A stretch of DNA of 39,788 nucleotides from Candidatus Calescibacteriota bacterium. GTDB taxonomy: Bacteria; CAIJMQ01; JAADFP01. Where the stretch lies: positions 1-39,788 of the forward strand of contig JAGGYA010000003.1 in assembly GCA_021162785.1 (NCBI GenBank). The letters run 5' to 3'. Below, in pieces: positions 32,148 through 39,788 of this stretch. Each line of letters begins with the position of its first letter. Position 1 is the first letter of the stretch. The position numbers and the translations under genes were made by a program. Under the pieces are notes generated by a model, which saw only the letters and a list, made by a program, of their open reading frames with translations, was not told the DNA's origin and searched no databases.

Positions 32148-32151
32148 TGAG

Positions 32152-33597
32152 ATGGCTCGAATAGTGGTGGCAAATTCTATTGGGGTTGATGAAGAAGGAT
32201 ACTACATAATCCATTCCCCATCCCGTTGGTCATCCGGCGTAAAAAAAGAGAATCATTTTACTTATTATCCTTGGGAATTAGCTTATCTTTCCTCCCTTTT
32301 AAAAAAGAAAACAGACCATCAGGTGAAATTTGTAGATGGCAATCTCAACAGATGGAATTGGAAAAGACTTGCTGATGAAATCTGCCAATTTTCTCCCCAT
32401 TTTCTCATCATGGAACCATCAACTCGCACCATTTTAGATGACCTGAAATGTATTAAAAAAGTGAAAAAGGAAACAGGAAGCAAAATAATTTTGGTGGGGC
32501 AACATGCTTCTGCCCTTCCGGAATGGGTAAAAACAGAAGGAGCTGATTATGTTGTAATAGGTGAGTATGAGAAGCCACTTCTCAGATTTTTCCAAGGGGA
32601 GGGAGTAGAAAAAATCCCCGGATTTTATCCAAATCCACCGAAAGAACTGATTGATCTTGATGAACTTCCTTTTCCTGAAGATGAAGATGTTCAAAGAATT
32701 GCTTATGGAATACCTGGGGAGCCATCTTCTGATTACTTAGAGATCCAGGCTTATGCCTCCCGTGGGTGTTGGAGGTCCTGTTCTTTCTGCGTTGCACGAC
32801 ACATATACTATCGCAAACCCCTCTGGAGAAAGAGGGGTATCCAAAAAATCATTGAGGAGATAAAGTATTTGAAAAAGAAGTACCCCCAAATGCAGGGAAT
32901 ATTTTTTGATGAAGAATGTCACAATGGGAGTGAGGAATTTATTTTAGAACTTAGTAAAGCCATTATTGAAAACAGATTAAATAAATTGAAGTTTGAAGCA
33001 ATGTGCGATGTGGGTTTCCTTAATAAAAAGATATTAGAAGCCATGAAAGAAGCAGGATATTATCAAATTAGAGTGGGGATTGAAAGTGCAAGTGAAAAAG
33101 TTCTTAAAGGAATGAATAAAAAAATAGAAATCCATAAAGTGATAAAGGTTTTAAAAACGGCTAAAGATTTAAACTTTCTTACTTATGGAACCTTTATCGT
33201 GGGTGGCCCTCTTTCCACGAAGGAAGAGGATATGAAAACTCTGGAATTAATGAAATATCTTCTTATGGAAGGTTATTTAGATAAACTCCAAGTCTCTATC
33301 CTTACCCCCTTTCCAGGCACACCTTTTTATAAATGGGTGAAAGAAAAAGGATATCTCCTACCTGTGGAATTCTGGCAGTTTGACGGAGAAAACTTTGCAG
33401 TTGTTTCCTATCCCAATTATTCTTCCTCACAAATTAAAAAAATGAAAGAGAAAATGTTAAAAGAAAGAGATAGATTGATTTTAAAAATGAGGATAAAAAA
33501 AGGTGAATTTCTCAGCTGGGTCAAGGATAGATTCCATAAATACGGTTTTATAGGTGGGGTAAAAAAAGGAGTAGTAAGAATTTTAAAAACACTTTAA
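32152..33597 (+). CDS. B12-binding-domain radical SAM protein, second member
   Basis: The protein is 481 aa from ATG 32152. It has a cobalamin-domain-like N-terminus (about 1-180; WELAYLSSLLKKKT, ILVGQHASALPEW) and a radical SAM core with CWRSCSFC (CX3CX2C). The core also shows IFFDEECHNGSEEFIL, the GIESASEKVLKGMNK segment and a TPFPGTPFY motif. This places it with B12-type radical SAM proteins that act on lipids, cofactors or natural products; the substrate is unknown. An alternative ATG at 32122 lies within spoVG. Its 3' end overlaps the DUF123 gene by 15 bases. Confidence 0.85.
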   Translation: MARIVVANSIGVDEEGYYIIHSPSRWSSGVKKENHFTYYPWELAYLSSLLKKKTDHQVKFVDGNLNRWNWKRLADEICQFSPHFLIMEPSTRTILDDLKCIKKVKKETGSKIILVGQHASALPEWVKTEGADYVVIGEYEKPLLRFFQGEGVEKIPGFYPNPPKELIDLDELPFPEDEDVQRIAYGIPGEPSSDYLEIQAYASRGCWRSCSFCVARHIYYRKPLWRKRGIQKIIEEIKYLKKKYPQMQGIFFDEECHNGSEEFILELSKAIIENRLNKLKFEAMCDVGFLNKKILEAMKEAGYYQIRVGIESASEKVLKGMNKKIEIHKVIKVLKTAKDLNFLTYGTFIVGGPLSTKEEDMKTLELMKYLLMEGYLDKLQVSILTPFPGTPFYKWVKEKGYLLPVEFWQFDGENFAVVSYPNYSSSQIKKMKEKMLKERDRLILKMRIKKGEFLSWVKDRFHKYGFIGGVKKGVVRILKTL

Positions 33598-33951
33598 TTC
33601 AGAAATATAGAAAAGATGACCCCTACATTTACAGTCCGTCGCACCGAAATTTTCTACAACCCGGAATCTCTCCCCAAGCAAATTTGATACTTCGCATTCT
33701 CCTCTTTCTCCACAATTAAAAAGGAAGGCAAACTCTAAACATGCTTTCTCCAGAAGAAAATCTATATGCCATTTCTTCCTCTTATTCTTTCTAAAATGGC
33801 GATCCACTCGCTTTTCCATATGTTTCATACCACTTCCCACATATACATACCATCCTGCTGGAAAGAACTTCTCCCATCTTTTTCCATATTTAAGTTTGCT
33901 GGGATTATCTTTACGAATGAAAAGGAGGTAAAAACCTTTAAAATTACTCAC
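33583..33951 (-). CDS. GIY-YIG nuclease-fold protein, DUF123 family
   Basis: This 122-aa protein matches the small DUF123/GIY-YIG family. It has the opening GFYLLFI, the core FPAGWYVYVGSGMKHMEKR, WHIDFLLEK, and the late FGATDCKCRGHLFY with paired cysteines. In other genomes this domain can be fused to endonuclease III, which hints at a nucleic-acid role; the substrate is unknown. It starts at GTG 33951, overlapping the end of the ABC ATPase gene by 8 bases without its own ribosome site, so translation is coupled. It converges with the radical SAM gene. Confidence 0.85.
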   Translation of the reverse strand: MSNFKGFYLLFIRKDNPSKLKYGKRWEKFFPAGWYVYVGSGMKHMEKRVDRHFRKNKRKKWHIDFLLEKACLEFAFLFNCGERGECEVSNLLGERFRVVENFGATDCKCRGHLFYISELKCF

Positions 33952-34873
33952 GAGTAGTAAGTCTTAAAAACACATCCTCTAAGCTTATCCCTACCGGTCT
34001 AAATTCTAATATTATTCCACCGTTTTTAACTATTGTATGGAAAATATCTTCTCTCAAATCTTTCCCCAATTCAGTCTCAACTTCTAAGATAGTAAGGGAA
34101 TTGGTAATTGAAACTTCTATATTCTTTATACCCTCGATTTTCTTGATTTTCTCACTGTTAACCGGTGGGAAATTCTTAACTTTTAAATGGAAACGGTGGC
34201 TTCGAGTAATCCTTTTGGAAAGATTTTCTGGCGTATCTTCTGCTTTAATTTCTCCTTTGTCAATAATAACCACCCGATCAGAAGTCATTTCAACTTCAGG
34301 AAGAATATGGCTTGAGAGAATGATAGTTCTCTCTCCTTTCCAACTTTTTATTAACTCCCTTATTTCCTTAATTTGTTTGGGATCCAATCCAAGAGTAGGC
34401 TCATCCAGAACTAATACTGGAGGGTCATGAACAATTGCCTGCGCCAGACCCACTCTTTGTTTGTATCCACGGGATATATGACCTAAAAGACGATGGGCAA
34501 CTTCAGTAACTCCAGTTTTCTCCATAGCTTCTTCTACCCTTTTCTTTCTTTCTTTTCTTGGAACACCTTTAATCTCTGCCACGAAATAAAGATAGTCTTT
34601 AACTCTCATTTCTGGATAAATTAAGGGATTTTCTGGTAAATAACCCACCATCTTCTTCACTTCCATAGGATTTTCAAATACATCCCACTCCCCTACTTTT
34701 ACTTCACCCGAGGTAGGGGGGATGAAACCTGTAATAATTCTCATGGTTGTAGTCTTCCCAGCTGCATTTGGACCCAAGAATCCCAATATTTCACCCTTTT
34801 TAACTGAAAAGCTTATCCCTTTTAACGCAGGGAAACTTCCATAATACTTAACCAAATTTTTTACACTAATCAT
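33944..34873 (-). CDS. ABC-2 type transporter ATP-binding protein
   Basis: The 309-aa ATPase is of the exporter or gliding (GldA/CcmA-like) type. It has Walker A GPNAAGKT (34-41, Ala in place of the more common Gly at the fourth position), the Q-loop GYLPENPL, the signature ISRGYKQR (LSGGQ replaced by a degenerate form normal in this family), Walker B VLVLDEP and H-loop SSHIL. A C-terminal accessory region (about 220-309) follows. No ABC-2 permease gene is adjacent; the neighbour is the DUF123 gene. A strong promoter lies 94-121 bases upstream. Confidence 0.92.
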   Translation of the reverse strand: MISVKNLVKYYGSFPALKGISFSVKKGEILGFLGPNAAGKTTTMRIITGFIPPTSGEVKVGEWDVFENPMEVKKMVGYLPENPLIYPEMRVKDYLYFVAEIKGVPRKERKKRVEEAMEKTGVTEVAHRLLGHISRGYKQRVGLAQAIVHDPPVLVLDEPTLGLDPKQIKEIRELIKSWKGERTIILSSHILPEVEMTSDRVVIIDKGEIKAEDTPENLSKRITRSHRFHLKVKNFPPVNSEKIKKIEGIKNIEVSITNSLTILEVETELGKDLREDIFHTIVKNGGIILEFRPVGISLEDVFLRLTTRE

Positions 34874-35234
34874 AGCTTGAAATTTTTAAGGATTACCAGA
34901 ACATAAGAAAATCCATTCAATTAAAACCTTCCCCACCTTTTCATTTTCCCACCATCTTGACCTATTATTATAAATTTACATTTTAATCTGTCAAGTTAAG
35001 GGAGGGAGGTAAGAAAGTGAAACAGGATATCTTTGGGTCTCTTATGCAATGGGAAGGGACGAAAATTTCCATTTTTACTCCTTCAAATCTTTCAGCATCT
35101 TTTTGAACTTATGCCTTCCCTTCCCTCTTTGGATTATAAAAGGTAAAAAGGACGGGAATGGGAAGGAGGTTGAAATTGAGAGGTTCTAAGCTTTTTATCA
35201 CTCTCCAGGAAATCCTCCCTTGTGTATCGCAAGA
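34874..35234. other. Intergenic stretch between the HD-GYP and ABC ATPase genes
   Basis: These 361 bases lie between two minus-strand genes. They contain the ABC ATPase promoter (34967-34994). There is also a plus-strand GTG frame of 29 codons (35017-35106) with GGAGGT six bases before it, but no plus-strand promoter is seen and the peptide is not recognisable. I see no RNA gene or terminator in the rest. Confidence 0.6.
34967..34994 (-). promoter_or_regulatory. Consensus sigma-70 promoter for the ABC ATPase/DUF123 operon
   Basis: On the minus strand, TTGACA (34989-34994) and TATAAT (34967-34972) are both perfect, with a 16-base spacer. The predicted start near 34960 gives a 5' leader of about 87 bases before ATG 34873. 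This is the strongest promoter in the window. Confidence 0.75.
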
Positions 35235-36431
35235 TCATCCTTCCTCTTCAAGAATTTTCAAGAAAATATCCACAATTCTTGGGTCAAACTGCTTCCCCTT
35301 TTCTCGCTTCAACTCCTCAATGGCTTCCTCTTTGCTTTTTGCCCTTTTATAAAGCCTCTCGGAGGTCATTGCTTCATAAGACTCTATTACCGTTATAATT
35401 CTCGCCAAGAGGGGAATTTCCTCTCCTTTCAATCCCTTTGGATAACCCTTTCCATCGTATCTTTCGTGATGATATAGAATTATGGGTTCCACCCTCTCCA
35501 AAAATTCCACTCCTTTTATTATCTCTGCCCCTATCTCCGGATGTTTTTTTATCTCCTCAAATTCCTCCGGTGTGAGTTTGCCGGGTTTAAAAAGTATCTT
35601 ACCATCCACGCCGATTTTTCCTATATCGTGGAGTACTGCACCAAACTTCAGTGCTTCCATATCCTTTTCATCCAGCCCCAATTTCTCCCCAATCAAAATA
35701 GCATACTTTATGCTTCTTTCCAGGTGTCTCTTAATTGCCGGGTCTCTCGCTTCCACAGCCTGTGCAAGCGCCATGACGGTCTGTAAATAGCTTTTTTGAA
35801 GGTTCCTCTGAAGGACGAGAAGCCTTTTCAACCTTCCCTGAAGGCGTTGAATGAGGCTGGAGGTGAGATATAGAGAGAGTCCAAGGGCACCACCCAAGGC
35901 CATGGAGAGAAGGAAGACTCGTTCTCTTAGCGAAATGGTCATCAAAAAAGGGGGATTCAATTTCCAGCGACATTCTGCAAATAGAAGGAAGACAAAAAGG
36001 GAAAAGGTAAAAAGGGCACGAAGGTAGTTCTTTGGGGGTGTAAGAATCAAAGTGGAGGAGATGGGTGGGAAAATTAGAAGGATGAAGAAGGGAGATTCCA
36101 CTCCCCCTGTGAAATGAAAGACAAAAAGGTAAAAGAAGATATCGTAATAAAGCTGTAAATTTAAAGCCCTATTTAAATAGGTTATCTCTCCAGGAGCATT
36201 GTGTTTTCTCACATCTATATGGAGTGCTAAATTAAAAAGGAGAGTGAGGAAGAGAAGGAAAAAGAGAGGGATGGATGGGAACCCCTCTTTTTGAGATAAC
36301 ATTGCATAGGGGAGAAGAGTGACGAGTAATAGTATCCCTCCCCATCTTAACCTTATAAGCAAATTTACCCTTTCATGAAGGTCTTCGAAAATCGTTGTAG
36401 AAAAACCCTGAGGATATCTGTTCTCTCTCAC
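35235..36431 (-). CDS. Membrane-anchored HD-GYP domain protein (putative cyclic-di-GMP phosphodiesterase)
   Basis: The 398-aa protein has about six hydrophobic segments (about 30-190) forming a membrane sensor region, a short coiled linker (about 195-215), and an HD-GYP domain (about 220-398). Visible metal-site residues are H237, H268/D269 in HDIGKIGV, H297, and H321/H322 in HHERYDGKGYP, with GYP at 329-331. The later aspartate of the usual VADxxDA segment is replaced by glutamate (VIESYEA, E350), a conservative change. It is translationally coupled to the prepilin gene upstream (4-base overlap), suggesting a link between cyclic-di-GMP and pili or surface behaviour. Confidence 0.9.
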   Translation of the reverse strand: MRENRYPQGFSTTIFEDLHERVNLLIRLRWGGILLLVTLLPYAMLSQKEGFPSIPLFFLLFLTLLFNLALHIDVRKHNAPGEITYLNRALNLQLYYDIFFYLFVFHFTGGVESPFFILLIFPPISSTLILTPPKNYLRALFTFSLFVFLLFAECRWKLNPPFLMTISLRERVFLLSMALGGALGLSLYLTSSLIQRLQGRLKRLLVLQRNLQKSYLQTVMALAQAVEARDPAIKRHLERSIKYAILIGEKLGLDEKDMEALKFGAVLHDIGKIGVDGKILFKPGKLTPEEFEEIKKHPEIGAEIIKGVEFLERVEPIILYHHERYDGKGYPKGLKGEEIPLLARIITVIESYEAMTSERLYKRAKSKEEAIEELKREKGKQFDPRIVDIFLKILEEEG

Positions 36432-36967
36432 TTCGATGGTTTAAGTGGGGGAGGGGTAGAAGACCAAGAAACATGCCCATCCGCATAAAGGATGTTATAT
36501 CCTCCTAAGTGGGAAGAAACCCTTTTATCCACTGCAGTGATATCCACCATCATCCATACTTTTGAAGGGTTTCTTATACGGGAAGGGGGTTTACCGCTCA
36601 ATTCATCATTCCACAAGTAGGTCAACCCTTTATTCCTCAGAACTGGAGGAGCAGTAGGACAGATGAACACATTTTCATTCACACCATATGGTCTAAGTAG
36701 AACAACAATGCTACGCGGATCTTTCAAAGGCTCTTTAGGATAGAAAAGGGCATTCGGATATTTTCCCTCGCTCATGATGAACATCTTCACAGCTAAACCT
36801 ATCTGCCTTAGATTTGAAGCACATTGAATCTGCAAGGCTTTGTTTTTGACCCCAATGTAGCTTGTTGCAGGAATGGAAGAAAGAAGAGCAGTAACTACCA
36901 AAAGCTCTGTAGCAGTAAATCCTCTTACTCCCTTTATAAATCGCACTTTTAATTTTACCACAAACAT
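36428..36967 (-). CDS. Type IV prepilin-like protein with H-X9-DG C-terminus
   Basis: The 179-aa protein has a class III-type leader ending in VRG|FTATELLVVTALL, with the peptidase site after Gly16 and Glu at mature position 5. The C-terminal domain has paired cysteines and ends YADGHVSW, the H-X9-DG-type signature (H..DG) of prepilin-like proteins found in Planctomycetes, Verrucomicrobia and similar groups. It would be an inner-membrane pilin or pseudopilin. It overlaps the downstream HD-GYP gene by four bases. No prepilin peptidase or assembly ATPase is in the window. Confidence 0.88.
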   Translation of the reverse strand: MFVVKLKVRFIKGVRGFTATELLVVTALLSSIPATSYIGVKNKALQIQCASNLRQIGLAVKMFIMSEGKYPNALFYPKEPLKDPRSIVVLLRPYGVNENVFICPTAPPVLRNKGLTYLWNDELSGKPPSRIRNPSKVWMMVDITAVDKRVSSHLGGYNILYADGHVSWSSTPPPLKPSK

Positions 36968-36997
36968 TTAACATGATAAATAGGCCAGAATTAAAAT

Positions 36998-37026
36998 TTG
37001 ACATCTTAAATTAACCTTTATAATAT
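36998..37026 (+). promoter_or_regulatory. Sigma-70 promoter for the HAD protein gene
   Basis: TTGACA (36998-37003) is followed by TATAAT (37019-37024, spacer 15) or TAATAT (37021-37026, spacer 17). Either would start transcription near 37031, about 37 bases before GTG 37068. It lies between divergent genes. Confidence 0.6.
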
Positions 37027-37067
37027 GGAGACAAGTTAAAAACAATCAATCTCGAGGATGAAACCTT

Positions 37068-38504
37068 GTGTGCGGTATTAGAGAAATTAGGATAAGTAAA
37101 ATGGGAGAAAAGATCCCCAAATTTGCAGATTTATCAGAAGCCAGGAACATCATCTCTTTATTAGGGAAAGAATTTGCAATAGTGCACAACCCCAGTTATC
37201 TCTTCCCGCGCTTTGAAATTTATCCTTTAGCCCCAAAAATCTCTACGCCCAGAAAAAAGTTGGTAGCAGTGGTTAAAGATATGGATGGTACAACAACTAC
37301 TACTGAACAGTTATGCCTCCATTCACAGGAATATATGATAGGGCAAATCACAGGTAGATGGGGTGACCCTACTTGGAAAGGATTGGATAAAGTAAATGAC
37401 TATCCTCATATCATTGGCAACAGTACCACTCGACATGTGGAATACTTAATCAATAAATACGGGAAATTCATTAAAATGGAGAATTTCCGAAAATCTTACC
37501 TTACAGCTATTCTTTGGACCCTTTCCCGGGGAAAAGATGAGGGCAGAAAGAGAGAAGTTCGTAACAATATGGTAGCCTTGGGTTGGGGGAATATGTTAAC
37601 CGATAATGAGTTTCTAACCATTATTACTAAGCAAAATTTTGAAGAAAATAGACACCAAAAGGAGATTAAACATTTACTGCAAAAATACCGCCAATTCTTT
37701 CATCCTGAAGATTTTACTGATAAGGTTCGTGCAGCCATTGATATTTACTATTATCGTTATCATCAAATCCTTTCTTTGATAGATAAAGGAGAAGGGAAAA
37801 GACTCTCTAAGGAATTACTTCATGAGGAAGGGCGAAGACTTATTGAACCCATGCCGGGAGTAGAAATTTTCTTAAGTCTAATAAAAGGTTGGTTAGGAGA
37901 AGACCTTGCTTTATTCTATGAAGAATTAGCAGAAGATCTAATTAATTCTCCTTATGTATCTTATACAAAAAAAGAATTGGACAAATTCAGAAAAAGACTT
38001 GCTCCATTGGGAAGATACTTCTCTATGCATCCAATCAAAGTAGGTATAGTCACCTCATCTATTGCTTATGAAGCAAATGTGGTTTTAAAAGAAGTATTCC
38101 GTGTAGCTTACGAAAGGATTTCCAACTGGAAAATACCCAGTGAGAAAAAAGAGAAAATTCTGGAAAACTTCAGTGATTACAAAAAACTTTATGACAGCAT
38201 TATCACAGCTAATGACTCCAGTGAAATCCGATTAAAGCCTCACCATGACCTCTATAGTATGGCCCTCCATGAAATGGGAGTATCCAAAGATGAATTTCCT
38301 TTTGTAATAGGATTTGAAGACAGTGAATCCGGGACCATTGCATTAAGGGCAGCAGGAATTGGATTATGTATAGCTCTGCCATTTACAGGCACTTCGGGTC
38401 ATGATTTTACTGCTGCTACTCACATTATTTGGGGAGGACTTCCCGAAGTTATTTTAGTAAATAACCTCTTCTTAGACCCTTCTGTGCTTAAAAATTTTGA
38501 GTAA
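37068..38504 (+). CDS. Large HAD-superfamily hydrolase of unknown substrate
   Basis: The 478-aa protein carries all HAD phosphatase motifs: motif I VVKDMDGTTTT (Asp71, Asp73), motif II VTSS in VGIVTSSIAYEANVV, and motif III/IV FVIGFEDSESGTIALRAAG. A large helical region (about 95-330) lies between motifs I and II, far larger than a normal C1 cap, and may define a special substrate. The start is GTG 37068 with GAGGA upstream; ATG 37101, preceded by AGGA, is an alternative that shortens it by 11 residues. It is a single-gene unit with its own promoter. Confidence 0.85.
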   Translation: MCGIREIRISKMGEKIPKFADLSEARNIISLLGKEFAIVHNPSYLFPRFEIYPLAPKISTPRKKLVAVVKDMDGTTTTTEQLCLHSQEYMIGQITGRWGDPTWKGLDKVNDYPHIIGNSTTRHVEYLINKYGKFIKMENFRKSYLTAILWTLSRGKDEGRKREVRNNMVALGWGNMLTDNEFLTIITKQNFEENRHQKEIKHLLQKYRQFFHPEDFTDKVRAAIDIYYYRYHQILSLIDKGEGKRLSKELLHEEGRRLIEPMPGVEIFLSLIKGWLGEDLALFYEELAEDLINSPYVSYTKKELDKFRKRLAPLGRYFSMHPIKVGIVTSSIAYEANVVLKEVFRVAYERISNWKIPSEKKEKILENFSDYKKLYDSIITANDSSEIRLKPHHDLYSMALHEMGVSKDEFPFVIGFEDSESGTIALRAAGIGLCIALPFTGTSGHDFTAATHIIWGGLPEVILVNNLFLDPSVLKNFE

Positions 38505-38548
38505 AATCCCAAAGGGGAGATGATCAAGACTCTTTTTCTAAGATAAAT

Positions 38549-39211
38549 TTACCCTCTTCCTCTGGTTAATTTTTCCAATGAATTATCCGGTCCAATAACC
38601 ACTAAAACATCACCTTCTTCCATAACATACTCCGGAGAAGGAACGTTTATTATTTCCTTTTTCTCACCCTCCTTTTTAATGGCTACTACATTAATCCCGT
38701 ATCTTTTTCGGAGTTCCAGGTCTTTTAACTTTTTCCCTTGAAACTCTTTCAAACACTGCATCTGGGCAATGGAATACCCAGGAGATAAAGGAATAGAATC
38801 CAGTAGGGAAGGAAAAAGTAATTTTTGCGCTACTCTTTTTCCCATTTCCTCATCAGGAAGAACTACCCAGTCCACCCCTATTTTTTCCAATATCTCCTTC
38901 TGAGTATGTGTGTTAGCCCGGGCAATTATTTCCTTTATCCCCAGCTGTTTGAGATTCACTGCAGTAAGAAGATTTGCCTCAAAATCTTCTCTAATACAGA
39001 CCACAGCTATATCTACATTTTCCACTCCTTGGGCTTTAAGAGCTTCTATTTCACGTGCATCAATGGCTACTGCAAGAGCTACTCTATCTTTTATTTCTTC
39101 TACCTTTTTCAAATCTTTATCAATTGCTAAAACTTCAGCTCCTTTTTCTGCAAGTGTAAGGGCTAAGGAAAACCCAAACCTACCTAATCCAATTACTGCT
39201 ATCCTTTTCAT
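38549..39211 (-). CDS. TrkA/KtrA-type potassium transport regulatory protein
   Basis: The 220-aa RCK protein has the NAD-binding GLGRFGFSLA (8-17), Asp31 that binds the adenosine ribose, and a C-terminal TrkA-C domain (about 135-220). Such proteins gate the Trk/Ktr membrane channel. No trkH/ktrB gene lies in the window. It converges on the HAD gene, leaving a 44-base gap. The ATG at 39211 has only a weak ribosome site. Confidence 0.92.
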   Translation of the reverse strand: MKRIAVIGLGRFGFSLALTLAEKGAEVLAIDKDLKKVEEIKDRVALAVAIDAREIEALKAQGVENVDIAVVCIREDFEANLLTAVNLKQLGIKEIIARANTHTQKEILEKIGVDWVVLPDEEMGKRVAQKLLFPSLLDSIPLSPGYSIAQMQCLKEFQGKKLKDLELRKRYGINVVAIKKEGEKKEIINVPSPEYVMEEGDVLVVIGPDNSLEKLTRGRG

Positions 39212-39742
39212 GACATTTCCAAGCCCTATTAGTGTTAGCCTCTCCGTCTGGGACAGTAGTGGAGGAAATCCCTTTATAATCCTGAAGATAGCGACAACTA
39301 TTTTCTCTACTCATTCCTTTCTTCAAGAGAGGATTAACACAAAAACTGGGGGTTGTCAAGTTAACGTACTGACCCCTAAAATCGCAATAGAAGATGAAAG
39401 GAAGGGTAAAAGAAGAGAAAAGAGGGAAAAATAATTAAAAACAAAGGATAAAAGACATCGAAAAGGGTAAGAAATTGGGGAAAAAATGGAAGAAGAGACA
39501 TAAAAGAAGAAAAGAGACAATATTTCTCCTATGAAGAAGTCAGAAACCCAGGAGAGAATACTTGTTTTTCAGGAAGTATCAAGAAGAGGAAGCATTTGTG
39601 TAGATTTTTCAAAAAGAAGAAAGATTTCTTTATGAATGCTCCAGAGTTTAATCAGGTAGTGTCTTAAAATTCCTGTAAAAAGAGAGAAAAGGCCTGATAA
39701 AATGGGAAGAATTATTAATCTTAATAAAGAAAGGAAACTCCC
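39212..39742. other. Gene-poor, purine-rich stretch
   Basis: These 531 bases have no convincing gene. Bases 39390-39535 are nearly all A and G on the plus strand. Around 39349-39378 there is an imperfect palindrome with GGGGGT and ACCCCT arms and a central GTTAAC, followed by a TGACCCC segment that resembles an insertion-sequence end. Short open frames near 39530-39665 are not recognisable. I see no structured RNA or promoter. Confidence 0.5.
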
Positions 39743-39788
39743 ATGAGAAAGATACCACCATCAGAGAAGATACGCAAGAGGATATGGG
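39743..39788 (+). CDS. Start of a truncated gene (15 residues)
   Basis: ATG 39743 is preceded by AAAGGAAA and opens MRKIPPSEKIRKRIW, running past the window end. The family cannot be determined from 15 residues. A transposase is possible given the candidate element end about 380 bases upstream. Confidence 0.3.
   Translation, partial: MRKIPPSEKIRKRIW

Noticed and set aside
34989-39364. Shared 11-base TGTCAAGTTAA at 34989 and 39354
   Set aside because: An 11-base match is expected by chance in a window this size, and the first copy is part of a promoter -35 box.

Overview
The window is about 40 kb of AT-rich (roughly 40% GC by eye), gene-dense bacterial chromosome. Genes overlap by 4 to 20 bases and run in long one-direction blocks. 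Lys- and Glu-rich proteins, radical-SAM enzymes, a V/A-type ATPase, a heptosyltransferase-like GT9 enzyme, FecR and CHASE2 domains, an H-X9-DG prepilin and an HD-GYP protein suggest an uncultured, probably anaerobic, two-membraned bacterium of a deep candidate lineage. The phylum cannot be fixed by eye.

Layout. (a) 1-7518, minus strand: a possible TA-flanked inverted-repeat element (115-282), an UgpC/MalK-like ABC ATPase with its own promoter, then a run read from 7518 down to 1431: secreted protein, double-PAS sigma-54 activator, NrdG-like radical SAM enzyme, two uroporphyrinogen-decarboxylase-family proteins, a membrane protein and MazG. (b) 7572-12950, plus: NtrC-type regulator, recO, der, plsY, gpsA, a MerR-like regulator, tRNA-Pro. 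(c) 13027-18703, plus: small membrane protein, FecR/GspG-like fusion, CHASE2 Ser/Thr kinase, FHA-GAF histidine kinase and a GT9 glycosyltransferase, a compact envelope-signalling operon. (d) 18684-21445: convergent leuD, tRNA-Ser(CGA), a small unknown gene, a B12-type radical SAM gene, tRNA-Ser(GCT). (e) 21473-33597, plus: long SRP RNA, dnaX, ybaB, recR, V-ATPase A and B, an acyl-CoA-synthetase-like enzyme, gltX, a TIM-barrel isomerase, ispE, spoVG with an inserted zinc ribbon, and a second B12-type radical SAM gene. (f) 33583-39211: DUF123 GIY-YIG protein, ABC-2 type ATPase, HD-GYP protein and prepilin (all minus), a large HAD protein (plus), a TrkA-like protein (minus). (g) 39212-39788: a largely gene-free, purine-rich stretch and the start of a truncated ORF.

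The most unusual material is the 13.0-17.8 kb signalling operon. It combines a secreted FecR domain fused to a pseudopilin-type calcium-binding domain, a membrane CHASE2 Ser/Thr kinase and a phosphothreonine-reading FHA histidine kinase, with an intrinsic terminator lying inside the first codons of its second gene. Other notable points are two predicted leaderless genes with near-consensus promoters, a sigma-54 activator with Gln in place of the Walker B Glu, a zinc-ribbon SpoVG, and V-ATPase A/B subunits without their usual partners.
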